From an uncultured bacterium (GTDB lineage Bacteria > Planctomycetota > JAJSAM01 > JAJVHW01), in contig CALKVK010000033.1 of the NCBI GenBank assembly GCA_937996235.1, positions 124,001 through 188,000 on the forward strand: a stretch of 64,000 bases of DNA, given 5' to 3'. Numbering within the stretch: position 1 is the first letter of the stretch; each line of letters opens with the position of its first letter. The notes beneath the pieces were generated by a model. It did no database searches. It worked only from the letters and a program-made list of their open reading frames with translations, and was not told where the DNA came from. The translations under genes were made by a program, and so were the position numbers. Positions 1 to 8,729 of this stretch are shown here, one piece after another.

Positions 1-441
1 GGCGCGCGCCGCCGGCCGCGGCTCGCGCGGCATGCGCCGCGAGGCCCCGGCCCGTCTCGTCCCACTCTACTGCCGAATCGTCGTGCGTCCTGCGCGCGTC
101 ACCTGACGGACTGCGCGGGAACGGTCGTTGTCAACGCGTGCCGCGGCGGGCTGCGCGTGAGGCTGGGAGAGCCGGCCCGGCGTCGCAGGTCGGTTGGCAC
201 GGGACGTGCGTGAGCAGGACGACCGCATTCGGGGGTCGCGAGATCCCAACCGCGTAAAGCCGCCACACACTCCCTTCCCTATCCCTTCCCTTCCCTGCGG
301 CTTCCTCCGGATGCGGCGCGCGCCCTGCGCGCCCGCGGCGCTCCCCGTCGAGCCCGCCCCCCGCGCGGCTCCGGACGGAGCTTCACTCGCGACCGCGTCC
401 CACCCGATGCGCTTCCCAGAGGTCCATCTCGGGAGCCCCCG
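1..441. other. Left-edge stretch without a clear gene
   Basis: No convincing gene is visible. A frame open from the left edge stops at TGA 104-106 (tail LYCRIVVRPARVT) and could be the end of a gene outside the window, but it is too short to judge. Positions 230-310 hold repeated element A (separate entry), followed by a 7-bp GC hairpin with arms 315-321 and 327-333. Confidence 0.4.
230..310 (+). repeat. Repeated element A (conserved block plus C-triplet tract)
   Basis: This stretch matches 62264-62339 on the opposite strand. Shared pieces in order are GGGGTCGCGA, CGCGTAAAGC, a 26-nt tract of C-triplets separated by TT, AT or T (about 271-296), GCG and GCTTCC-CCGG. The complement of the tract has six GGG runs with 1-3 nt loops, the pattern of a G-quadruplex. 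The element lies about 130 nt upstream of the pseudokinase-like gene and points the same way. Function unknown; it could be a leader, a terminator or a mobile repeat. Confidence 0.7.
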
Positions 442-2400
442 TTGGAACCGGAGTCCCAGCCCCCTTCGCCGCCCGCACCTCGTGCGCGTCCCCGCGCCCG
501 CGCCGAACTCGGCGCGGCGGCGGCCGCGTCGTCCGAAGGCGCGCTGACGGCCCGGGTCGCCGAGCTCGAGACGGTGCTCGCCGTCGAGCGCGCGGAGAAC
601 GCGCGCCGGCTGCGCGAGGCCGAGGGCCACACGCGCGTCATGCGGGCGTCGCTGCAGCAGCTCCAAGGCGACTTCCGCCGACTGGCGAGCGAGCGCGACG
701 CGCTGCGCGAGGCGCTGTTCGAGCGCGACGCGACCATCGACGGCCTCGAGCGCCGCATCGTCGCGCTGCGCGCCGCCGCCGACGACGCCGCCGCCGACCG
801 CGAGGGCGTCGCGGCAGCCGTGGTCGCGTCGGCCGTCACGCGTGCGCAGCAGGCGGAGTCCGACCTGGTCCACGCGCGCGACCTGGTCACGGCGCTGGAG
901 GAGCGCATCCGCGAACTCGAGGGCGAGGGGCGCGACGGCGGCCGGTCCACCGTGGAGCGCATCGAGCGACTCGAGCAGGAGACCGCGCGGCGCGACGAGG
1001 CGCTGATGCACGCCGCGCAGACGATCCGCGACTACGAGGACCGGCTCAACGAGAGCGAGACGCGCGGCCAGCTCATGGAGCGTGCGAACGACCGCCTGCG
1101 GCGTCGCATCGAGCGGCTCATCACCTACGTCGAGACGCTGCCCGTCGCGACGCACGACCCGCTCTTCGACGAGCTGCGCGAGGAGCCGCGCGACGGACGT
1201 CGCGCCGCCGATCGCGCTGCGCACGACTCCGACTCGGACGACAGCGGCACGTACGTCCCCGTCGTCGAGCCCGGCGCCCCCGCGCTCCCCGCGCAACCGG
1301 CGGCGCGCGACGCCGCGACGACCGCGCGCGGCGATGCCGCAGCACAGGCCGACAACGCGTTCGAGGGACTGCGCATCGAGCGCGAGGTCGAGCGCTCGCC
1401 CGCGTGCGTGCTGTACGAGGCCCGCGAGCTGGCGACGCGGCGACCCGTCCACGTGTACGTGCTCCCGGGCGGCGGCGCGCCGGGCTCGGCCCGCGTCGAG
1501 GCGCTGCTGCGCGCGCGCCACCCCGGTCTCGCTGCTGCGCTCGCGTTCGGCTGCGGCCCCGGCGGCCCGTTCCTCGTGGCGGAGCGCGCTGCGGGCGAGC
1601 GACTCGACGACCGCGTGGGACGCAGCGGTCCGCTCTCCGACGAGCAGGCGCTCGATCTCGCCACCCAGATGGCGTCGGCGCTGCGCGTCGCGGCGTTCCA
1701 CGGCGTCGTGCACGGCGACCTCGGGCCGTCCGCCGTGCACGTGGACGACGCGTTCCGCGTGCGGATCGTCGGCGTTGGCGTCGGCGGGCTCCTGCCGTCG
1801 TCGACCGACGTGCGCGACGCGGCGTTCGCCGCGCCCGAGCGGCTGCGCGGAGCGCCCGCCGACGTGCGCGGCGACGTCTACGCCCTCGGCGCGCTCCTCT
1901 CGTTCTGTCTGACGGGGACCGTGCCGTTCACCGGCTCGCGCGACGAGATCGCGCGCCGCAAGTCCGTGCAGGGCGTGCCCGATCCGCTCGCGGCGGGAGC
2001 CGTCGGCTGCGAGCGCGCCGCCGCGCTCGTGCGCGCGCTCGGGCGCGCGGACCCCGTCGATCGCCCCGCCGGCTGGGACGACGTCCTCGCCCTGCTCGGG
2101 CGCGAGCGGGAGGCCCCGCGCGGCGCGGCGTCCGCCGCGCACCCGGCGCGCCGTCCGTGGCTGTTCGCGGCGCTGCTCGGCGCGCCGCTGGTCGTCGTCG
2201 CGGCGCTCCTCGCGACGGGCGCGACGCGACGGCACGCGACGGCCGACCTCCTCGCGGACGCGGCCCGCCGCGCCGACGCGTGCCTCGCGCAGGGCGACGT
2301 CGAGGGCGCGCGCGGCGTCTGGCGCGAACTGCTCGCCGACACCGCGTCGGCAGAGGTCGCGCGCGAGGCCGCGCGACGCCTCGGCGCACTCGACGACTGA
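442..2400 (+). CDS. Coiled-coil protein with protein-kinase-like (probable pseudokinase) domain
   Basis: The 652-residue product has a long charged coiled coil (about 30-220), a Ser/Thr-kinase-like fold (about 306-545), one membrane segment (about 572-593) and a short helical tail. Kinase landmarks remain: APERL and DVYALG match the APE and DxWSxG motifs. The catalytic loop reads HGDLGPSAV instead of HRDLKPxN, the DFG site reads VGVGVGG, and no lysine is visible at the ATP-binding position. It therefore looks like a pseudokinase, perhaps a scaffold or sensor at the membrane. The chosen start is TTG at 442, because no better ATG or GTG precedes the coiled coil; an ATG at 643 would shorten it. 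The start is uncertain. Confidence 0.75.
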   Translation: MEPESQPPSPPAPRARPRARAELGAAAAASSEGALTARVAELETVLAVERAENARRLREAEGHTRVMRASLQQLQGDFRRLASERDALREALFERDATIDGLERRIVALRAAADDAAADREGVAAAVVASAVTRAQQAESDLVHARDLVTALEERIRELEGEGRDGGRSTVERIERLEQETARRDEALMHAAQTIRDYEDRLNESETRGQLMERANDRLRRRIERLITYVETLPVATHDPLFDELREEPRDGRRAADRAAHDSDSDDSGTYVPVVEPGAPALPAQPAARDAATTARGDAAAQADNAFEGLRIEREVERSPACVLYEARELATRRPVHVYVLPGGGAPGSARVEALLRARHPGLAAALAFGCGPGGPFLVAERAAGERLDDRVGRSGPLSDEQALDLATQMASALRVAAFHGVVHGDLGPSAVHVDDAFRVRIVGVGVGGLLPSSTDVRDAAFAAPERLRGAPADVRGDVYALGALLSFCLTGTVPFTGSRDEIARRKSVQGVPDPLAAGAVGCERAAALVRALGRADPVDRPAGWDDVLALLGREREAPRGAASAAHPARRPWLFAALLGAPLVVVAALLATGATRRHATADLLADAARRADACLAQGDVEGARGVWRELLADTASAEVAREAARRLGALDD

Positions 2401-2425
2401 GCCGCGCGCGGCGTGCGGCGGCGCG

Positions 2426-3142
2426 TCAGCCGAGCACGAGGCGCGGGACGTCCGCGAAGCTGCGTGCGACGCGCGTCGCCACGCCCTCGGCCACGAACGG
2501 CTCGGCATCGCGGTGCCACGGCGCCGGGTGCGGGACGTGCACGGTGCGCAGTCCCGCCCGCCGCGCCGGGTTGACGTCGCTCCGCGGGCTGTTGCCGACC
2601 ATCCAGCACTGCGCCGGCGCCGCGCCGTACGCCTGCGCCGCGGCGAAGTAGGTGACGACGTCCTTCTCGTCCACGACGCGCACGCCGTGGAGCCAGCGCT
2701 CGAGCCCGGACCGGCGGACCTTCGCCTCCTGCTCGTCGCGCTGGCCCTTGGTCAGCACGACGACGCGGCGCTCCGCCGCGAGCTGCTCGAGACCCTCGAC
2801 GACGCCGGGCAGCAGCTCGATCGGGTGGTCGCGGATCGCGCGCTCGAGTTCCGTCACGAGTCCGGTGAACTCTGCGGCGATCGTCGTCGTGGGCGCTGCG
2901 ACGAGCCGCGCGAACGCCCCGCGCAGCGAGTGCGCGAACGGCGCCGAGCCGTAGCCGTGGCGCGGGATGTTGCGGTCCTCCTCCGCGTGGAGCTCGGCCA
3001 CCGCGACGTCCGGGTCCACGCCGAGTCGCGCCAGGTGCGCCGCCCAGCGCTCGATCGCGCGCGTGAACCAGACGTTGTTCTCCCAGAGCGTGTCGTCGGC
3101 GTCGACGAACACGATGCCGGCGTCGGGTTCCGGGCGGGGCAC
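2426..3142 (-). CDS. HAD-superfamily hydrolase
   Basis: This 238-residue soluble protein belongs to the HAD phosphatase superfamily. Motif I is DADDTLW near the N-terminus with the nucleophile aspartate, motif II/III includes VVVLTKG, and GNSPRSDVNPA near the C-terminus is the acidic motif IV region. A helical cap follows motif I (FTRAIERWAAHLARLGV). Substrate cannot be told from sequence; family members dephosphorylate sugar phosphates or nucleotides. I chose GTG at 3142 because the fold begins there and TACATT lies 6 nt upstream. The gene is divergent from the glycosyltransferase at 3244, so the two share a 101-nt promoter region. Confidence 0.85.
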   Translation of the reverse strand: MPRPEPDAGIVFVDADDTLWENNVWFTRAIERWAAHLARLGVDPDVAVAELHAEEDRNIPRHGYGSAPFAHSLRGAFARLVAAPTTTIAAEFTGLVTELERAIRDHPIELLPGVVEGLEQLAAERRVVVLTKGQRDEQEAKVRRSGLERWLHGVRVVDEKDVVTYFAAAQAYGAAPAQCWMVGNSPRSDVNPARRAGLRTVHVPHPAPWHRDAEPFVAEGVATRVARSFADVPRLVLG

Positions 3143-3148
3143 GCGCAG

Positions 3149-3154
3149 AATGTA
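3149..3154 (-). promoter_or_regulatory. -10 box (TACATT) of HAD gene, leaderless type
   Basis: TACATT lies 6 nt before GTG at 3142. The same spacing recurs at many genes in the window, so transcription probably starts at or next to the start codon. Confidence 0.5.
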
Positions 3155-3231
3155 GCGAACTCGAGCGACGCGCCGCCGACGGACGCCGGAGTGTCGGGGA
3201 CGAGATGCGGCCGTCGCGCGTGCCGGTTGGC

Positions 3232-3237
3232 TACCCT
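3232..3237 (+). promoter_or_regulatory. -10 box (TACCCT), leaderless type
   Basis: TACCCT lies 6 nt before GTG at 3244. It supports that start over the upstream ATG at 3205. Confidence 0.5.
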
Positions 3238-3243
3238 CGCGCG

Positions 3244-4476
3244 GTGCCGCCGCTGGTGCGCCGCGTCCTGCTCGTCTTCCTGCTCGCGTTCGCGACGCGG
3301 GCCGCGGTGCTGCTCCTCGCGGGTCCCGGCGCGGAGCCCGAGGGCGACGAGCGCGGGTACGCGCTGCTCGCGACGTCGCTCGCGGCGGGCGACGGGCTGC
3401 AGCTCGCCCTGCCGGACGAGCTCCACGCACCCGACGGGCGCGTGCCGGCGCCGCGGACGTCGTTCCGCGCGCCGCTCGTCCCGCTGCTGTTCGCGCCGTT
3501 CGCCCGGGGCGGTCTCCCGCTCCTGCGCTGGGTGAGCGTGCTCGTCGGCGCACTCGGCGCACCGCTCCTGCTCGCCGCGGCGGCGCGCGGTCCGCTCGGG
3601 CCGCGCGCGGCGCTCGTCGCCGCGTGCGCGTACGCGCTGTGGCCGCCCGCGGTGCACGTCTCGGTGCGCGCGCTCTCCGAGCCGTTCGCGGTCGCGCTGC
3701 TCCTCGGCGGCGTGATCGCCCTCGGCGCCGCGCGCGGACACACGGCCGCGCCGGCAGGCGGCGCGCTCGCAGGTCTCGCAGTCCTCGCGCGGCCCGCCGT
3801 GCTCCCGGCCGCGGTGCTGCTCTGCCTCGCCGCGCGCGGCCGGCGCGGCGCGGCGCTCGCCCTGCTCGCGTGCGCGCTCGTCGTCGCCCCGTGGGCCGCG
3901 CGGAACGCCCGTCTGCACGGCCGGCCGCTCCTCACGACGAACTCCGGCGTGACGCTCGTCGGCGGCAACAGCGCGGCCGCGGCCGACGCGACCGTCCCCG
4001 GCAAGTGGCTGCCCCCGGAGGTCGTCTACGCGCACGCGGACGACCCGCCCGACCTCGGCATGTGGGGCTGGTCGGCGCTCGGCGAGGCGGAGTCCGACGC
4101 CCGCTTCTCCGCCGACGCGCGCGCGTGGGCCGCCGAGCACCCCGCACAGGCGCTGCGGCTCGCGGCGGCGAAGCTCGTGCGCCTCGTCGACCCGGACCCG
4201 CACAGCGCGCGCGGCGACGCCGGCCGCAAGGCGCTCGTGGGCTGGCTGACGCTGCCGCCGGTCCTGCTCCTCGCGCTCCTCGGCGCGTGGCGCGCGCGCG
4301 GCGCGGTGCGGCCGTGGACGCCGTGGCTCGCGCTCCTCGCCGGGACCGTGGTCACGGTGGTCGTCTTCTACGGCGACACGCGCATGCGCGCGCCGGCCGA
4401 CCCTGCGCTGCTGGCACTCGCGGCGGCCGGGCTGGCCGGGCCCACCCGACCCGGGCGCGACACGCCCGCGACCTGA
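3244..4476 (+). CDS. ArnT/PMT-like (GT39-type) membrane glycosyltransferase
   Basis: About 410 residues with roughly ten hydrophobic segments. After the first segment comes an acidic PEGDERGY loop, the position where polyprenyl-phosphate-sugar glycosyltransferases carry their catalytic acidic residues. The probable role is transfer of a lipid-linked sugar to a cell-envelope acceptor outside the inner membrane; donor and acceptor are unknown. GTG 3244 is chosen because a TAnnnT box sits 6 nt upstream and the protein then starts just before the first membrane helix; ATG 3205 would add 13 residues. It differs from the two larger TPR-tailed relatives at 11700 and 14461. Confidence 0.75.
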   Translation: MPPLVRRVLLVFLLAFATRAAVLLLAGPGAEPEGDERGYALLATSLAAGDGLQLALPDELHAPDGRVPAPRTSFRAPLVPLLFAPFARGGLPLLRWVSVLVGALGAPLLLAAAARGPLGPRAALVAACAYALWPPAVHVSVRALSEPFAVALLLGGVIALGAARGHTAAPAGGALAGLAVLARPAVLPAAVLLCLAARGRRGAALALLACALVVAPWAARNARLHGRPLLTTNSGVTLVGGNSAAAADATVPGKWLPPEVVYAHADDPPDLGMWGWSALGEAESDARFSADARAWAAEHPAQALRLAAAKLVRLVDPDPHSARGDAGRKALVGWLTLPPVLLLALLGAWRARGAVRPWTPWLALLAGTVVTVVVFYGDTRMRAPADPALLALAAAGLAGPTRPGRDTPAT

Positions 4477-4538
4477 AGCACTCGACGACGCTTCCGGCAT
4501 CGGAACGGGGCGCCGCCGGTTCTGGTTGAATGGAGGCC

Positions 4539-5165
4539 ATGTCCGGACCCGCACCCCGCGACCAGGAGAGCGCGCACGCGCGGCTGCACGAGGAGCTCGC
4601 GCGGCTCGCGGACCGTCCGCACGCGGCCGGCGGCGGGCTCGGTGCGTCGGCGGCGCACGCGGTCGCGGCGTGGACGCTCGCGCACGCGTTCGAGTACGAG
4701 GCCGCGGAGCTGGCGTGGGCGCGCGTCGTCGAGCTCGAGCCGCGCAGTCTCGAGGCCGTGTACCAGCGCGGGATGTGTCTGCTCGAGCTGGGCCGCTACG
4801 CCGACGCGGAGCGCTGCTTCCGCGCCGCGCTCGCGCTCGACGCCGCGCTGCGCTCCGACCCGGACGCGGAGCTCCTCGACTGGATCGAGGACGATCCGGC
4901 GCTGCGCCTCGGCAACTGCCGCCACGCGCTCGGAGACCTCGACGGCGCCATCGAGGCGTACGAGCTCTCCGCGCGGCGCAACACCGTGGCCCCCGACGCG
5001 CTGCGCGAGATCGCACGCTGTCGGCTCGCGCGCGGCGACGGCGCGGGTGCGCTCGCGGCCCTGACGCGGATGCAGCAGCGGGCGACGCGGCCCGCGCAGC
5101 GCGCGGAGATCGAGGCGCTGCGCGCGGAGGCGCTGCGCGTCGGGCCGGCAGGGGGCGGCTCGTGA
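4539..5165 (+). CDS. TPR-repeat protein
   Basis: A 208-residue soluble protein made of tetratricopeptide-like helical pairs. Clear units are AVYQRGMCLLELGRYADAER and the following segments with GNCRHALGDLDGAIEAYE and CRLARGDGAGALAAL. TPR arrays bind other proteins; the partner is unknown. No signal peptide is evident. ATG 4539 is preferred because TTGAAT lies 7 nt upstream; ATG 4530 would add three residues. The stop overlaps the start of the next small membrane gene by 4 nt, which suggests coupled translation and a shared operon. Confidence 0.8.
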   Translation: MSGPAPRDQESAHARLHEELARLADRPHAAGGGLGASAAHAVAAWTLAHAFEYEAAELAWARVVELEPRSLEAVYQRGMCLLELGRYADAERCFRAALALDAALRSDPDAELLDWIEDDPALRLGNCRHALGDLDGAIEAYELSARRNTVAPDALREIARCRLARGDGAGALAALTRMQQRATRPAQRAEIEALRAEALRVGPAGGGS

Positions 5166-5437
5166 GCGGCGCCGACGGGACCGCTGCGCCTCCCGCACGG
5201 CGTCGCCGCGGCCCGCAGGGCTGGCGGCGCGCGGGCCGCGTCGTCAGCGGCGTGCTGCTGCTCCTGCTCGGCGTCGTCGGACTGTTCGTGCCGGTGCTGC
5301 AGGGCGTGCTCCTGCTCGTCGCGGGCGTCGCGGTCCTCGCGCCCGTGTTCCCGCCCGCGCGCCGCGTGCTCGTCGCCGTGCACCGGCGCTGGCCGCGGCT
5401 GCGCCGCGCGACCCGGCGGCGCGAGCGGTACGCGTAG
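5162..5437 (+). CDS. Small membrane protein (PGPGW-like)
   Basis: A 91-residue protein with basic ends and a central hydrophobic hairpin of two membrane segments (VLLLLLGVVGLFVPVLQG and VLLLVAGVAVLAPVF). The LLxxxGxxGLFxPxLxG pattern resembles small bacterial proteins annotated as putative transmembrane PGPGW or DUF454-like, whose function is not known. GTG at 5162 overlaps the TPR gene stop as GTGA. Confidence 0.7.
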   Translation: MSGADGTAAPPARRRRGPQGWRRAGRVVSGVLLLLLGVVGLFVPVLQGVLLLVAGVAVLAPVFPPARRVLVAVHRRWPRLRRATRRRERYA

Positions 5438-5518
5438 AGGGCGGACCGTGCGTGCGTCGAACACCGTGAAGGCGGTCCGACCGCTCCGGGGCTCGGCTCC
5501 ACGCGCACCGCGAACGGC

Positions 5519-6259
5519 GTGCGTCTCCGCCTCCTGACGTACAACATCCACAAGGGCGTCGGCACCGACGGCGTGCTCGACCTCGCGCGCATCGCGGACG
5601 TCGTGCGCCACTACGACGCGGACGTGGTCGCGCTGCAGGAGGTGACCTGGTACGAGCCGTGGCGCGGCCGCGTCTCGCAGGCGGTCGAGCTCGCCGGAGC
5701 GCTGCTCCCGCCGTACGCCGCCGTGGGTCTCAACTGCCGCCGCCACTTCGGGATCTACGGCAACGCGACGTTCTCGCGCCACCCCATCGTCTCGCACGCG
5801 AACGTGGACCTGACGGTGCCGATGAAGCGCGCGCGCGCCGCGCTGCACACGTGCGTCGCCGCGGACGGCGCGGCGCCGCTGCACGTCTTCAACGTGCACC
5901 TCGGACTCGCGCGCTACGAGCGCCGGCTGCAGGTCGAGCGCCTCGCCGACGAGATCGACGAGGTGGCGCCCGCGCCCTCTCCGGTCGTCGTGCTCGGCGA
6001 CACGAACGACTGGCGCGACCGCCTGTTCCCGGGCGTGCTCGCCGCGCGCGGGTTCCGCCGCGCGACGGCCCCGCGCCGCGGCCCGGCGCCGGGTACGTTC
6101 CCGAGCTGGTACCCCGTCGGCGACATCGACCGCGTGTTCGTGCGCGGCGCGCTCTCGCTCGTGCGCTCGTTCCCGTCGCGGCTCGCGCTCGCGCGCGTCG
6201 CGTCCGACCATCTGCCCGTGGTCACCGACGTGGAGCTCGCCGCGGAGGACGCTCCGTGA
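5519..6259 (+). CDS. Endonuclease/exonuclease/phosphatase-family protein
   Basis: A 246-residue protein of the EEP fold. The family metal and catalytic motifs are all visible: TYNIHKG (Asn), ALQEVTW (Glu), FNVHLG (His), LGDTNDWRD (Asp/Asn) and SDHLPVV (Asp-His). Members hydrolyse phosphodiesters in nucleic acids, phosphoinositides or sphingolipids. Because its stop overlaps the start of a phospholipase-D-type gene (GTGA), a lipid phosphodiester substrate is plausible but not shown. The same EEP-next-to-PLD pairing occurs in many bacteria. The start is GTG; no signal peptide is seen. Confidence 0.85.
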   Translation: MRLRLLTYNIHKGVGTDGVLDLARIADVVRHYDADVVALQEVTWYEPWRGRVSQAVELAGALLPPYAAVGLNCRRHFGIYGNATFSRHPIVSHANVDLTVPMKRARAALHTCVAADGAAPLHVFNVHLGLARYERRLQVERLADEIDEVAPAPSPVVVLGDTNDWRDRLFPGVLAARGFRRATAPRRGPAPGTFPSWYPVGDIDRVFVRGALSLVRSFPSRLALARVASDHLPVVTDVELAAEDAP

Positions 6260-7440
6260 AGGTGGGGAACGCGCCTGCGCTCGTACGCCGCACGCTGCGG
6301 CGCTGGAGGCGGCTCGGCGCGCGCCTCGTCGCGCCGTTCCCCGTCGTCCCCGGCAACGAGCTGCGCTTCTTCCCGGGCACCGAGGCGGCGCTGACCGCGA
6401 TACGCGCCGCGATCGGGGCGGCACGGCACTCCGTCGACGTGGAGATGTACCTCTGGGACGACGACGACGAGGGGCGCGCGTTCGCGACAGCGCTCGCGGA
6501 CGCGGCGGAGCGCGGTGTGCGCGTGCGCGTGCTCGCCGACGCGCTCGGCGCGCGCGAGGCTCTCGCGGGATGCCTGCGCGGCGTGGCGGCGCGCGGCGTG
6601 GCGCTGCGCGTCTTCGACGTGCGCTCGCTGCCGCTCGTGCGGCGGCTCATGCACCGGACACACAAGAAGCTGGTCGTCGTCGACGGCGCCGCGGCGTGGT
6701 GCGGCGGCGCCGGGTTCTCGCGGCACTTCACGCGCGGGACCCTGCGCGAGCTGCCGTGGCACGACCGCATGTTCGAGGTGCGCGGACCGCTCGTGGCGCA
6801 GGTCGCCGCCATCTTCGCGGCCGACTTCGAGCGCTTCGGTCCGCGGCGGCCGCTCGCGCCGGCCGCCGTCACGGACGCGCCGCCGCCGTGCGGCACGGCG
6901 GTGGGGCGCGCGCTGCGCGGCTGGCCCGATCCGCGCGACTTCACCGGGACGTTCCTCGTCGCCGTGTCCCGCGCGCGCGAGCGCGTGCTCATCGGCACGC
7001 CGTACTTCATGCCGCCGTTCCGCCTGCGGCGCGCGCTGCGTGCGGCGCTGCGCCGCGGCGTCGACGTGCAGCTCGTGCTGCCGTCCCACGAGGGCGCGAG
7101 CCGCATCCTGTGGTACGCGAGCCGTCGCCACCTCGGCGGCTTCCTGCGGCGCGGTGCGCGCGTGTTCGAGTTCGGCCCGGCGTTCTACCACGCGAAGCTC
7201 GCCGTCGTGGACCGCGACCACGCGTTCCTCGGCAGCTCCAACATGGACGCGTGGAGCTGGCGCCGCAACGCCGAGATCGACTTCGTGTTCCACGACGCGG
7301 ACACCGTCGAGCGCGTCGCCATGTGCTTCGCCGAGGATCGTGCGGCCGCGCGCGAGGTCACCGCCGCGGAGCACCACGCGCGCGGTCCGCTCCACCGTCT
7401 CTTCGAGCGGATCGCGGGGATCTTCGACGAGTGGTGGTGA
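6256..7440 (+). CDS. Phospholipase D/cardiolipin synthase-like protein
   Basis: A 394-residue protein with two HKD motifs, the hallmark of phospholipase D and cardiolipin synthases. The first is HKKLVVVDGAAAWCGGAGF at about residue 136; the second is HAKLAVVDRDHAFLGSSNMD near residue 315. Cardiolipin synthases join two phosphatidylglycerols through a phosphohistidine intermediate. The N-terminus lacks the two membrane helices of ClsA, so it is closer to ClsB/ClsC-type proteins that work at the membrane surface. GTG at 6256 overlaps the preceding stop, implying coupling to the EEP-family gene. Confidence 0.85.
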   Translation: MKVGNAPALVRRTLRRWRRLGARLVAPFPVVPGNELRFFPGTEAALTAIRAAIGAARHSVDVEMYLWDDDDEGRAFATALADAAERGVRVRVLADALGAREALAGCLRGVAARGVALRVFDVRSLPLVRRLMHRTHKKLVVVDGAAAWCGGAGFSRHFTRGTLRELPWHDRMFEVRGPLVAQVAAIFAADFERFGPRRPLAPAAVTDAPPPCGTAVGRALRGWPDPRDFTGTFLVAVSRARERVLIGTPYFMPPFRLRRALRAALRRGVDVQLVLPSHEGASRILWYASRRHLGGFLRRGARVFEFGPAFYHAKLAVVDRDHAFLGSSNMDAWSWRRNAEIDFVFHDADTVERVAMCFAEDRAAAREVTAAEHHARGPLHRLFERIAGIFDEWW

Positions 7441-7458
7441 GCGGCTGCGGCCGCCGTG

Positions 7459-8610
7459 TCAGCGTCGGCGCAGCGTCTCGACCGACTCGATCACGGCCGC
7501 GATCGCGCGGTCCATGTCGTCCTGCGTCGTCGTGCGCGAGAGCGAGAAGCGCACGGCGGAGAACGCCTCGCGCCGCGAGCGGCCCATCGCGAGCAGCACG
7601 TGCGAGGGCTCCGTGGACCCGGAGCTGCACGCGCTGCCGTTGCTGACGTCCACGCCCGCGCGGTCGAGCGCCGCCACGAGGCGGTCGGCCTCGACGCCCG
7701 CGAACTCGAGGTTGCAGGTGTTCGCGACGCGCGGCGCGGTGCCGTTCGCGCGGACGCCCTCGAGCGCACCGCAGACGACGCGCTCCAGCCGGTCGCGCAG
7801 CGCGGACATGCGCGCCGTGGCGACGTCCAGGTCCGCTGCGACGGCGGCTGCCGCGGCCGCGAACCCGGCGATCAGCGGCAACGGCTCGGTGCCTGCTCGG
7901 CGCCGCGACTCGTGCGACGCCGGGAACGGCGCGCGCCACCCGCCGCCGGAGCGCACGAGCAGCGCGCCGACGCCCTTCGGCCCGTGCACCTTGTGCGCAC
8001 TCACCGCGAGCAGCGTCGCGCCGAGGGCGCCGAAGTCGACGGGCACGCGACCCGCGGCCTGGACCGCGTCGACGAGCAGCGCCGTGCTGCGCGCGCGGCA
8101 CAGCGCAGCGACGTCGTGCACGGGCTGCAGCACGCCGGTCTCGTTGTTGGCCCACATCAGCGCCACGAGCGCGGTGTCGTCGCGCAGCGCGGCGGCGACG
8201 TCGTCCGCGCGCACGGCGCCGTCGGCGTGGGGACGCACCCACGTCACCTCGACGTCTGCGCCCCACGGCGTGTGCCGCGCGTCGCGCAGCAGCTCGTCGA
8301 TGGCCGCGTGCTCGATCGCCGAGGCGACCACGTGCCGCCGTCCGCCGGCCGCCGCGAGCGCGCCGAGGATGCCGAGCCGGTCGGCCTCGGTGCCGCCCGA
8401 CGTGAAGACGACCTCCGACGTCGCCGCGCCCAGCCAGTGCGCCACCGTGCCGCGCGACTCCGCGAGCAGGCGCGCGGCGTCACGGCCGCCGCCGTGCGGC
8501 GACGAGGGGTTGCCCCAGCGCGCGTCGAGTGCGGCGCACACCGCGTCGCGTACGGCGGGGAGCGGGCGGGTCGTCGCGTTCGCGTCGAGGTGCACGCGCG
8601 GGGAGGGCAT
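7459..8610 (-). CDS. Cysteine desulfurase (NifS/IscS-like)
   Basis: A 383-residue PLP enzyme that removes sulfur from cysteine for Fe-S clusters and thiolated cofactors. LDANATTRP opens the fold, TSGGTEAD is in the PLP-phosphate region, IEHAA and WANNETG are family motifs, SAHKVHGPKG carries the PLP lysine, and NGSACSSGSTEPSHVL carries the active cysteine loop. The loop matches NifS/IscS rather than SufS. Such enzymes can also release selenium from selenocysteine, relevant to the candidate selenoprotein at 54334, though that link is inference. AACAAT lies 6 nt before ATG 8610. It stands alone and divergent from the M16 peptidase. Confidence 0.93.
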   Translation of the reverse strand: MPSPRVHLDANATTRPLPAVRDAVCAALDARWGNPSSPHGGGRDAARLLAESRGTVAHWLGAATSEVVFTSGGTEADRLGILGALAAAGGRRHVVASAIEHAAIDELLRDARHTPWGADVEVTWVRPHADGAVRADDVAAALRDDTALVALMWANNETGVLQPVHDVAALCRARSTALLVDAVQAAGRVPVDFGALGATLLAVSAHKVHGPKGVGALLVRSGGGWRAPFPASHESRRRAGTEPLPLIAGFAAAAAAVAADLDVATARMSALRDRLERVVCGALEGVRANGTAPRVANTCNLEFAGVEADRLVAALDRAGVDVSNGSACSSGSTEPSHVLLAMGRSRREAFSAVRFSLSRTTTQDDMDRAIAAVIESVETLRRR

Positions 8611-8616
8611 CGGCGG

Positions 8617-8622
8617 ATTGTT
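8617..8622 (-). promoter_or_regulatory. -10-like box (AACAAT) of cysteine desulfurase
   Basis: AACAAT lies 6 nt before ATG 8610. It is a weaker version of the TAnnnT-N6-start arrangement seen across the window. Confidence 0.3.
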
Positions 8623-8729
8623 CCGAGCGCGTGCGGACGCCTAGTGGGATTTCGTTCCGTCGCCGCTCGCGGGTGCGTCTAGTACCGGGCGCCCGCGCGT
8701 CCGCGCGGCGCGCGTCCCGGAGTCCCTGC

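Noticed and set aside
3205..3243. ATG 3205 as start of the membrane glycosyltransferase
   Set aside because: The TACCCT box at 3232-3237 would lie inside the coding region; GTG 3244 has the spacing seen at many other genes.
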